A DNA stretch of 7,257 bases from an uncultured Collinsella sp. (GCA_937937835.1 CALDBJ010000090.1:1-7257); one strand, 5' to 3'; positions 1 through 5,517 are shown, numbered from the stretch's first letter. Notes: generated from the letters alone by a model not told the origin. Numbers and translations: made by a program.

Positions 1-22
1 GCGGGAACGGCCTGTCCGCCTA

Positions 23-355
23 ATGTGTTCGGCTGAGATCGGAAATCAACCCATCAATGTCATGTGCCAGGACGACGGCGATTCCACGCCGGGTCTGGCA
101 GCATTTATCCTGCTGTCGTTCGTGACCTGCGGCTTCTACGCACTCTACTGGTACTACAAGATCGGTAACCGCCTGCAGGCTAATGCTCCTCGCTATGGCC
201 TGATGTTCCAGGAGAACGGTACCACCGTTCTTATGTGGCAGATCGTCGGCGCGCTGCTGTGCGGCCTTGGCACCATCTTTGCCATGAACATCATCATCAA
301 GAATACCAATGCCATGGCAACGGCTTACAACGTCCGTCTTGGCGCTCGTGCCTAA
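23..355 (+). CDS. DUF4234-type small membrane protein (5' end uncertain)
   Basis: Protein of 110 residues if it starts at ATG 23. It has a polar N-terminus, then two hydrophobic segments, at about residues 24-44 (with the aromatic stretch FYALYWYYK) and 68-92, separated by a polar loop with GNRLQANAPRYG. This layout (TCGFYxLYWYYK, then a second helix followed by NTNAMA) fits the DUF4234 family of small integral membrane proteins, whose function is unknown. The start is not secure: the frame stays open to the window edge at position 2, and neither ATG 23 nor the in-frame ATG 62 has a clear Shine-Dalgarno sequence. The gene may therefore begin outside the window. The DUF2752 gene follows after about 13 nt, which suggests a shared transcript. 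Family assignment is from recognition only. Confidence 0.72.
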   Translation: MCSAEIGNQPINVMCQDDGDSTPGLAAFILLSFVTCGFYALYWYYKIGNRLQANAPRYGLMFQENGTTVLMWQIVGALLCGLGTIFAMNIIIKNTNAMATAYNVRLGARA

Positions 356-368
356 CGATAAGAGCGGC

Positions 369-845
369 GTGAACAGCTCCCAGGGACATAAGGGCGCGGC
401 GGAACTCATTCGCCGCGCCCTTTCTTGCATCGGCGCGCTCTTTGTCGCCTGGCTCGCACTCTACCTGCTCGATATCGGCTGCGTGGTTCGCCTGATGACG
501 GGCATTCCCTGTCCGGGATGTGGCATGACGAGGGCCTGGCTGGCAGCACTGCGCCTCGATTTTGCGGCGGCCTTTGCCTACCATCCGCTGTTTTGGGTGG
601 TGCCGATTGCGTTTGTGCTCGCGTTCGTGCGCGAGGAGGTGACGTCGAGCAAGCTAAAGCGCGGCATCGACATTGCGGTTGTTGTTCTGTGCGTGCTGGT
701 CGTTGCCGTATGGATCGTGCGCCTTATCAACCCGGCAGACGCGGGCCTGCTCTTTGGCGGCCATGCGCCCGCCGGAGTCCCCACCGATATCATTCACCTC
801 GAAACCCCACGCTGGCTCGCCATCCTTCGCTCTTACCTGTCGTGA
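369..845 (+). CDS. DUF2752 domain membrane protein
   Basis: Protein of 158 residues from GTG 369. The diagnostic feature is CPGCGMTRA at residues 48-56, the conserved cysteine motif of DUF2752 proteins, placed just after a first hydrophobic helix (about 18-36). Further hydrophobic segments lie at about 71-87 and 100-120, predicting three membrane helices. The family has no established biochemical role; the paired cysteines could bind a metal or form a disulfide (inference). Start choice: GTG 369 is preceded by a weak AAGAG and leaves a short gap after the DUF4234 gene. An in-frame GTG at 348 (overlapping the upstream gene) and an ATG at 309 would give longer forms, but ATG 309 would overlap the upstream gene by 47 nt. 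Probably cotranscribed with the upstream membrane-protein gene. Confidence 0.8.
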   Translation: MNSSQGHKGAAELIRRALSCIGALFVAWLALYLLDIGCVVRLMTGIPCPGCGMTRAWLAALRLDFAAAFAYHPLFWVVPIAFVLAFVREEVTSSKLKRGIDIAVVVLCVLVVAVWIVRLINPADAGLLFGGHAPAGVPTDIIHLETPRWLAILRSYLS

Positions 846-877
846 CGGAGGACGCGCTAGAAAAGCGGTCGACACAT

Positions 878-916
878 AAGCGGGGGCGAACGTTGAGATA
901 ACGTTCGCCCCCGCTT
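878..916. terminator. Hairpin between convergent genes, probable terminator
   Basis: Positions 878-894 and 900-916 form a perfect 17-bp inverted repeat with a 5-nt loop (GAGAT). It lies 32 nt after the DUF2752 stop and 35 nt before the end of the oppositely oriented M20 gene, so it could end transcripts from both sides. The + strand has only TTT followed by GCT after the stem, so the U-tract is weak; the - strand U-tract is also poor. Placement and the perfect stem argue for a terminator or a 3'-end stabilising hairpin. Confidence 0.75.
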
Positions 917-951
917 TGCTATAGCCAGGTTGTTATAGGTGGGCGTGACGG

Positions 952-2415
952 CTACTCGCCGTGCTTCTCATCGTGGCGAGCGGCGGCACGGGCATCGTGA
1001 ATGCCCTTGATTGCGGCATGGCGGGCGGTGCGGGCGTCGTGCACGGCGTCGCGGGCCTCGGCGGCAGTTGCCTTGGCAGAGCGCAGCTTGGCTGCCAGGT
1101 CGGGATTGGTCTCGGCAACCGCGGCGATCGTGGGGCCGTCGAGCTCTTCTTGCGTGGGCTCGGCCAAAAAGTCGATGGCATACTGAGCGGCTACCATGGA
1201 GCCCTTGGCGAGCACGCTCTCGTCGATCTTATAGAAGCAGGAGTGCTGGGCATAGGTGGCGCCAATCTGGGGGTTGCGCGTGCCAACAAAGGCGAGCACG
1301 CCCGGTACGCGGCGCAGATACTCCGAGAAGTCCTCGCCCGAAAGCGTGCCGCGGTAATGGCCCTCGCCCGCGGGACCCAGGCACTTGAGCACAGCTTGGC
1401 GGCAGCGCTCGCTCGAGGCGGCATCGTTTTCGACCTTGTAGTTGGCGATGGTGTAGTCGGTGAGCTCGGCCTCGGCGCCCAGAGCAGCCGCGGTGTGCTC
1501 CACGATGCGGCGCATAAGCTCGGGCATCTCCTCATGCGTCTTGCCGCCATAGGTGCGCACCGTGCCGGCGAGGTACGCCGTGCCGGCGATAACGTTGCGC
1601 GCGGTGCCGCCATGCAGCTCGCCGACGGTGATGACGGCAGGTTCGTAGGGGCTAATCTCGCGCGAGACGATGGTTTGCAGGGCGTTGACGATCTCGGCGG
1701 CAACCATAACGGCGTCGTGGCCGCGCTGGGGCATGGCGCCATGGCACGAGGTGCCGCGGACGTCGATGCGGAACCAGTCGGTATTGGCCATGCGCGGGCC
1801 GGGCTCGCAGCTTACGGTGCCGGCGTCGACCTCGCTCCAGATGTGCGCGGCGTAGGCGCCATCGACGCCGTCGAGCACACCCGTGCCAATCATGAGTTTG
1901 GCGCCCTGGCCGTTTTCCTCGCTGGGCTGGAATACGATGCGAATCTCGCCGTGGATGTCATCGGTCATGTGGCGCAGAATCTGCAACGTGCCGAGCATCA
2001 TGGCGATATGGCAGTCGTGACCGCAGGCGTGCATGCAGCCCTCATTGACGCTGGCGAACTCCTCGCCGGTCTGCTCAGTGACGGGCAGGGCGTCGATATC
2101 GGCGCGCAGCAGGATGCGGCGGCGCGGCGTGCCGTCCTCGCGGTAGGCATCCGGCGCGGTGCCGCGAAGCGTCGCCACCAGGCCCGTCTTGAGCGGACGC
2201 TCGTAGGGGATATTCATGGCGTCGAGCTGGTTGGCGATGTCGGAAGTCGTGCGCTCCTCGGCAAGGCTCAACTCCGGGTGCTTATGGAAGTGCCGGCGCT
2301 GCTTGATGATGTAGGGTTCAAACTCGGCGGCGATATCCTGGATGGCCGCGGTGACGTCGTCTGCCGCGCGAACCTCGGTTGCCGCCATAATCTGCTGTGC
2401 CTTGGTCTTCGTCAT
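952..2415 (-). CDS. M20D family metallopeptidase / amidohydrolase (aminoacylase-like)
   Basis: Protein of 487 residues that should hydrolyse the amide bond of N-acyl amino acids or related substrates using two metal ions, probably in the cytoplasm as no signal peptide is seen. Family hallmarks: RRHFHKHPELS (40-50), LRADIDALP (103-111), HACGHD (129-134, ligands C131 and H133), PSEENGQGA (164-172, catalytic/metal pair E166-E167), AHIW (H191), a dimerisation-domain stretch GTSCHGAMPQRGHDA (221-235), LSGEDF (358-363) and QHSCFYKIDE with the final ligand H391. All expected ligands of the IAA-amino acid hydrolase/HipO type are present. Start at the ATG (complement of 2413-2415) has AGGAG 10 nt upstream; in-frame sequence further upstream lacks family similarity. 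Odd feature: about 60 extra residues at the C-terminus (from about 427), rich in Ala, Arg, His and Asp. It is divergent to the YtcJ-like gene. The exact substrate cannot be told from sequence. Confidence 0.9.
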   Translation of the reverse strand: MTKTKAQQIMAATEVRAADDVTAAIQDIAAEFEPYIIKQRRHFHKHPELSLAEERTTSDIANQLDAMNIPYERPLKTGLVATLRGTAPDAYREDGTPRRRILLRADIDALPVTEQTGEEFASVNEGCMHACGHDCHIAMMLGTLQILRHMTDDIHGEIRIVFQPSEENGQGAKLMIGTGVLDGVDGAYAAHIWSEVDAGTVSCEPGPRMANTDWFRIDVRGTSCHGAMPQRGHDAVMVAAEIVNALQTIVSREISPYEPAVITVGELHGGTARNVIAGTAYLAGTVRTYGGKTHEEMPELMRRIVEHTAAALGAEAELTDYTIANYKVENDAASSERCRQAVLKCLGPAGEGHYRGTLSGEDFSEYLRRVPGVLAFVGTRNPQIGATYAQHSCFYKIDESVLAKGSMVAAQYAIDFLAEPTQEELDGPTIAAVAETNPDLAAKLRSAKATAAEARDAVHDARTARHAAIKGIHDARAAARHDEKHGE

Positions 2416-2583
2416 GGTCGATTTGCTCCTTGCTGGGTTGATCGCAAAATCGTACAGGCTCTCTCCAGTATGCCACCTGCCGCTAGGGCTGGTAAAGTTG
2501 CCGTTTGCCGCTTGGGGTTTTGTTGCAAGGGCGGGGGAGTACACTCGGGGGTGTTGAATTTCCTGCCAGAGATGGGGATGCCC
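2416..2583. promoter_or_regulatory. Divergent control region between the two hydrolase genes
   Basis: These 168 nt separate two divergently oriented genes and must hold both promoters. For the - strand gene there is AGGAG at 2426-2430 and a possible -10 TACGAT (complement of 2449-2454), without a good -35. For the + strand gene there is a possible -10 TACACT at 2540-2545, also without a convincing -35. GGGGA at 2574-2578 would serve as ribosome binding site for ATG 2584. The hexamers are individually weak, so the region is supported mainly by gene layout. Confidence 0.45.
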
Positions 2584-4221
2584 ATGCAACATATCGATCG
2601 GATTATCCGTTCCAAGAACGTCTTTACCGCGCAAGACGGCATCGATACCGCCCGCGAGCTGGCGATTGCCATCGCAGGCGACCGTATCGTCGCAGTCGGT
2701 GCGCCCGACGACGTGATCGCCGCCGCTTCTGCCGCCACGTCGGTTATCGACTACGGCGAACAGTTTGTCTGCCCCGGTTTCCATGACGCTCATCTGCACT
2801 TCTTCCATACCTCGGTCGGCTCCTCGCCGTACATGCTCATGGATATGGGCACGTCCGAGGCGGCGCTGGTGCAACATGCGCTCGAGTTTTCCCGGGACCT
2901 GCCCGACGACGCTTGGGTTGTGACGCAGGGCTGGCGCGACTACCGTTGGGACTCGCCCGAGCATCCTACCAAGGCGTCGCTCGATGCGGCATTCCCCGAT
3001 CGTCCCTGCGTTATGTATTCGGGCGACGGACACACGCTTTGGCTCAACAGCCGCGCACTCGAGGCACTCGGCGTCACGCGCGACAGCGAGCCACCAGCAG
3101 GCGGCAGCTACGACAAGGACGCAAACGGCGAGCTCACGGGCATTGCTCACGAGGCGGCTGCCATGCAGCTGCTACCGCGCTGCCTTGAGTGGCTGGGGGA
3201 GGATCGCATCGCAAGCGCTTACGCCGATCAAATGAGGCGGATGGCCGAGCAGGGCATCACCTCGATATGCGATATGTCGCTCATGCCCATGCCGGGCTGC
3301 GACTTTATCCGCGACGATGTCTACGACAAGCTGCAGGCCGCCGGCAAGCTGGGCATCCGCGCACATTTGTTTCCCACGCTGCTGGATGACCAATCGCGCT
3401 TGGAAGAGCTACAGACCCGCTACGCGAACAACGCGCTGCTCTCGGCGCCAGGCTTTAAACAGTTCTTCGACGGCGTGTCGAGCGAGCATACCGCATACCT
3501 CACTGAGCCCTATACCAACCCGCGCTTCCCGGGCGACCAGGGCCGTCTGACGGTCCCCGTCGAGCGCATGCGCAAGTTGGTTCTGGCGGCAGCCGAGCGT
3601 GGCCACACCGTGCGCATCCACGTTATCGGCGACGGTGCCATCCATGCTGCGCTCGATATCTTTGAGGAGGCGGCAGAGCTGTACGGCCTGCCCCAGCACG
3701 GTCATAACACGCTCGAGCATCTGGAGAACCTCTTGCCCGAGGATATCGATCGCCTGCGCAAGCTCAACGTGGTCGCCTCGAGCCAGCCCTGCCACATCAC
3801 GCTCGATCCGGGTGGCCCAGAGCGCGACCTTGGCCTGGAGCGAAGCCGAATCATGTGGCCGTTCGCAACCTATAAGCAGCGCGGCATCCGCCAAGCTTTC
3901 GGTACCGACAGCCCTATCACGCCCGTTACCAGCATGAACGTGCTCTACACGGCTATCACGCGCCAGGACCCCAAAAGCCACTGGCCCGAGGGCGGCTGGT
4001 TACCGAGCGAGCGCATCGATGCAGCAACAGCCCTGCGCAACTACACCCTGGGCAGCGCCTATGCAGCGGGCGACGAGCAAAACCTCGGCAGCTTGGAGCC
4101 CGGCAAGTATGCCGACCTGGTAGTCCTGGATCAAAACCCGCTCATCGTTGACCCCCAAGACCTCCAGGCCACAAAAGTTCAGGCCACCTACCTGGCAGGC
4201 AACTTGATTTACGAGCGCTAA
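2584..4221 (+). CDS. YtcJ-like amidohydrolase (Amidohydro_3 family)
   Basis: Protein of 545 residues of the amidohydrolase superfamily, YtcJ-like/Amidohydro_3 group, which acts on amide or related C-N bonds through metal ions held in a TIM barrel; likely cytoplasmic. Visible motifs: an N-terminal beta-sandwich strand region (DRIIRSKNVFTA to GDRIVAVG, 5-39), VCPGFHDAHLHF (62-73, metal ligands H70 and H72), the barrel lysine region FKQFFDG (K292), IHVIGDGAI (H346), LEHLENL (H379), FGTDSP (D442), and the usual C-terminal end LGSLEPGKYADLVVLDQNP (501-519). Length is typical for the family. Three in-frame ATGs lie close together (2572, 2578, 2584); 2584 was chosen because GGGGA sits 5 nt upstream, and the others would add only 2-4 residues. 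It is divergent to the M20D gene, which suggests related substrates or shared regulation. Substrate unknown; YtcJ annotations as deformylase are not transferable from motifs alone. Confidence 0.9.
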   Translation: MQHIDRIIRSKNVFTAQDGIDTARELAIAIAGDRIVAVGAPDDVIAAASAATSVIDYGEQFVCPGFHDAHLHFFHTSVGSSPYMLMDMGTSEAALVQHALEFSRDLPDDAWVVTQGWRDYRWDSPEHPTKASLDAAFPDRPCVMYSGDGHTLWLNSRALEALGVTRDSEPPAGGSYDKDANGELTGIAHEAAAMQLLPRCLEWLGEDRIASAYADQMRRMAEQGITSICDMSLMPMPGCDFIRDDVYDKLQAAGKLGIRAHLFPTLLDDQSRLEELQTRYANNALLSAPGFKQFFDGVSSEHTAYLTEPYTNPRFPGDQGRLTVPVERMRKLVLAAAERGHTVRIHVIGDGAIHAALDIFEEAAELYGLPQHGHNTLEHLENLLPEDIDRLRKLNVVASSQPCHITLDPGGPERDLGLERSRIMWPFATYKQRGIRQAFGTDSPITPVTSMNVLYTAITRQDPKSHWPEGGWLPSERIDAATALRNYTLGSAYAAGDEQNLGSLEPGKYADLVVLDQNPLIVDPQDLQATKVQATYLAGNLIYER

Positions 4222-4239
4222 TATTCATGTCGTACCGTT

Positions 4240-4294
4240 AAACGCGGCTCGCGCAGCCTATTTTGGGATGGCGCTCGAGCCGCGTTTGCGTTTT
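4240..4294 (+). terminator. Terminator-like hairpin after the YtcJ-like gene
   Basis: AAACGCGGCTCG (4240-4251) and CGAGCCGCGTTT (4276-4287) form a perfect 12-bp stem beginning 18 nt after the stop codon, followed by GCGTTTT. The 24-nt loop is longer than usual for an intrinsic terminator, but position, GC-rich stem and T-rich tail support this role. Confidence 0.65.
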
Positions 4295-4332
4295 GGTGGG
4301 GATCCGCCATGAGCGTCCCTGCTCTGTTGGAT

Positions 4333-4404
4333 TTGGGTGCGGGGCGGAGGTGCTGCTGCCCCGCGCTCAATTTGGACACCAGCAATGCTATCTCTTGGTG
4401 TTTT
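4333..4404 (+). other. Two further hairpins in the non-coding interval
   Basis: The first stem pairs 4333/4334-4345 with 4358-4369/4370. Its core is GCGGGGC with GCCCCGC, extended outward by pairs that include two G-T positions, which are G-U wobbles in a + strand RNA. The loop is 12 nt. Immediately after, ACACCA (4376-4381) can pair with TGGTGT (4396-4401), followed by TTT. They could be back-up terminators for the upstream gene or parts of a small RNA; there is no promoter or family match to decide. Confidence 0.35.
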
Positions 4405-4476
4405 GCATACTTCCCATTACAGATTGCATAAAAAGGCTGGGATGTCCTTCCTGATCCTGATGTACCCCCGCCCGTA

Positions 4477-4714
4477 CCGTGCAAAAAACGGAGTATTCAG
4501 CACCGCGAGCTCTGCCGGTGCCGCTGCGGCTGAGTAACGTTGCGGAGATTGACGTCATTTTGGGGTCCGGCGCGGCGCGAAGCATGCCTTTTTGTCCTGG
4601 CGGGGTTTGCCTGCCGACTCAAATCGCCGGTCGAAGGCGTCCTTGGGACCAATATGGTGTGTCCGGCGCGTATGCAGTCGTCCTGGCTTGCTGAATACTC
4701 CCAAAAATGCACGG
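4477..4714. repeat. 238-bp interval bounded by 26-nt inverted repeats
   Basis: The left end (4477-4502) reads CCGTGCA, six bases, then GGAGTATTCAGCA. The right end (4689-4714) reads TGCTGAATACTCC, six bases, then TGCACGG. The outer 7 and inner 13 bases are perfectly complementary, while the central six (AAAAAC and CAAAAA) are not. The enclosed sequence has no convincing gene. The arrangement resembles terminal inverted repeats of a small non-autonomous element or paired protein-binding sites; no target duplication was found. Confidence 0.55.
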
Positions 4715-4775
4715 CGCTCCCCAGGGGACCCGTGCGCGCAGCGAAAACCATACCCACGTTCCTATCCGCATCGCC

Positions 4776-5007
4776 ATTTTGCTGCACTGACTTTTCTGAA
4801 TGCCGGGTCCTAGTTAGTCAACCTGGCTCCCGGGGCGGACCGGAGGGCATGAAGTTTGTCGCGAGTTCCGCACGCAAAGGAAAGCACTTAATGTGCTTTC
4901 CGTCTTGCGCAGGACTGTAGAGCAGCAAACTTCATGCCCTCCGGTCCGCCCCGGGAGCCACTGCTGGGTTATCCCCCGACATTCAGAAAATCTAAGTGCC
5001 AAAAAAT
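4776..5007. repeat. 232-bp imperfect palindrome upstream of groES (MITE-like)
   Basis: The two halves are related as inverted copies over much of their length. Outer arms: ATTTTGCTGCACT (4776-4788) against the complement of 4995-5007, 9-10 of 13 alike. Then 4792-4807 against 4975-4990, 15 of 16 paired with a C/A mismatch at 4803/4979. Then a diverged stretch, and finally a perfect 35-bp arm pair at 4824-4858 and 4926-4960. The element lies between the YtcJ-like gene and the groES promoter region and encodes nothing recognisable. A miniature inverted-repeat element or a fold-back RNA gene are the main options. Confidence 0.6.
4824..4960. repeat. Perfect 35-bp inverted repeat enclosing a nested hairpin
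   Basis: Arm 4824-4858 (begins TGGCTCCC, ends GAAGTTTG) is the exact reverse complement of arm 4926-4960. The 67-nt centre folds further: CGCAA (4873-4877) with TTGCG (4905-4909), and GGAAAGCAC (4879-4887) with GTGCTTTCC (4893-4901) around loop TTAAT. As RNA from either strand, or as a DNA cruciform, this would be a very stable structure. There is no T-tract right after the stem, so it is not a standard terminator. Confidence 0.85.
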
Positions 5008-5055
5008 AAGATTTTTTGACTCCGTGTTGTATAACCCGCCATTCGTGGGTACCAT
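5001..5055 (+). promoter_or_regulatory. Candidate groESL promoter region
   Basis: A perfect AT palindrome, AAAAAAT (5001-5007), AAG, ATTTTTT (5011-5017), could act as an UP-like element. Downstream are TTGACT (5016-5021) and TATAAC (5030-5035), which resemble -35 and -10 hexamers but are only 8 nt apart, so they cannot serve as one pair. TTGTAT (5027-5032) with TACCAT (5050-5055) has a 17-nt spacing but weaker hexamers. TATAAC as a -10 with a poor -35 is the other option. No CIRCE (GCACTC-N9-GAGTGC) or HAIR operator is seen. Confidence 0.4.
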
Positions 5056-5077
5056 TCAACGCGTACGCAAACAAAAA

Positions 5078-5109
5078 GGGTTAACCCGCGCGGCATGACC
5101 GCGCGGCCC
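5078..5109 (+). promoter_or_regulatory. GC-rich 5'-UTR hairpin before the groES ribosome binding site
   Basis: CCGCGCGG (5086-5093) and CCGCGCGG (5099-5106), itself palindromic, form an 8-bp stem with loop CATGA. GGG (5078-5080) can add three pairs with CCC (5107-5109) across a TTAAC bulge, or instead be part of the palindrome GGGTTAACCC (5078-5087). The stem ends only a few nt before AAGGAGG (5113-5119), so it may affect translation initiation or mRNA stability. Confidence 0.5.
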
Positions 5110-5127
5110 AAAAAGGAGGAAACAAGC

Positions 5128-5421
5128 ATGTCGTCTTTGAAGCCGCTTGCAGATCGCGTCCTGGTCAAGCCCGACGAGGCCGAGCAGAAGACCGCTTCTG
5201 GCCTGTACATCGCCAGCAACGCTCAGGAGAAGCCGCAGCGCGGCACCATCGTTGCCGTTGGCGCCGGTAAGGTCAACGACAAGGGCGAGCGCATCCCCAT
5301 GGACGTTCAGGTCGGCGACGTTGTCATCTACGGTAAGTTTGGTGGCAACGAGGTCAAGGTCGACGGCGAGAAGTATCTGCTGATGCGCGCCGACGACATC
5401 TACGCCGTCGTCGAGGCCTAG
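5128..5421 (+). CDS. groES: Co-chaperonin GroES (Hsp10)
   Basis: Protein of 97 residues, normal for GroES, which forms the heptameric lid of the GroEL folding chamber in the cytoplasm. It starts LKPLADRVLVKPDEAE and carries the mobile loop at about residues 16-36, with the hydrophobic GLYI (25-28) that binds GroEL. Also typical are RGTIVAVG (38-45), VGDVVIYGKFGG (62-73) and the C-terminal YLLMRADDIYAVVE. ATG 5128 was chosen because a strong AAGGAGG (5113-5119) lies 8 nt upstream; the in-frame ATG at 5095 would add 11 residues not found in the family and read through the ribosome binding site. It is first in the operon with groEL, 96 nt upstream. The stop codon lies within a small hairpin (CGAGGC 5412-5417 with GCCTCG 5421-5426). 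Confidence 0.98.
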   Translation: MSSLKPLADRVLVKPDEAEQKTASGLYIASNAQEKPQRGTIVAVGAGKVNDKGERIPMDVQVGDVVIYGKFGGNEVKVDGEKYLLMRADDIYAVVEA

Positions 5422-5487
5422 CCTCGTCAGAATCTCTGATTCGTCTTTGAACGCGCCTGCCGCATAGGACTCGGAAGCGGCGACGCG
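5412..5487 (+). other. Intercistronic hairpins between groES and groEL
   Basis: Three possible stems fill the groES end and the gap: CGAGGC/GCCTCG over the groES stop (5412-5426), TCAGA/TCTGA (5427-5439), and a larger one in which CGCG (5452-5455) pairs with CGCG (5484-5487) and GCCGC (5459-5463) with GCGGC (5477-5481) around a 13-nt loop. None has a T-tract, so they do not look like terminators. They may influence processing or the relative stability of the two messages. Confidence 0.4.
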
Positions 5488-5517
5488 AGTCACATTTCTT
5501 TTGGAGGATTACCTACC

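Noticed and set aside
961..2583. Continuous + strand frame joining the M20 region to the YtcJ-like gene (would give a 1086-residue protein)
   Set aside because: The first 541 codons are the mirror of the M20D gene and show no family features. The true start near 2584 has a ribosome binding site and begins the typical amidohydrolase N-terminus.
2416..3150. N-terminal extension of the M20D protein to 732 residues
   Set aside because: The extra 245 residues are antisense to the YtcJ-like gene, while ATG 2415 has AGGAG at good spacing and the family similarity begins shortly after it.
4879..4901. GGAAAGCAC-TTAAT-GTGCTTTCC considered as a CIRCE-like HrcA operator
   Set aside because: Arms lack the GCACTC/GAGTGC core and the spacer is 5 rather than 9 nt; it fits better as the tip of the larger fold-back.
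4218..4920. Several 60-126-codon frames on both strands in the intergenic region
   Set aside because: They overlap one another, lack ribosome binding sites and recognisable products, and fit random open frames in GC-rich DNA.
5016..5035. TTGACT and TATAAC as a standard promoter pair
   Set aside because: The spacing is only 8 nt, far from the 16-18 nt needed, so at most one of the two hexamers is used.
4814..5074. 86-codon - strand frame across the inverted repeat
   Set aside because: No ribosome binding site, no family similarity, and its sequence is dictated by the two repeat arms.
4222..5127. tRNA, tmRNA, 6S RNA or CRISPR array in the intergenic interval
   Set aside because: No cloverleaf with TTCGA arm, no regularly spaced direct repeats and no recognisable RNA-family core were seen by eye.
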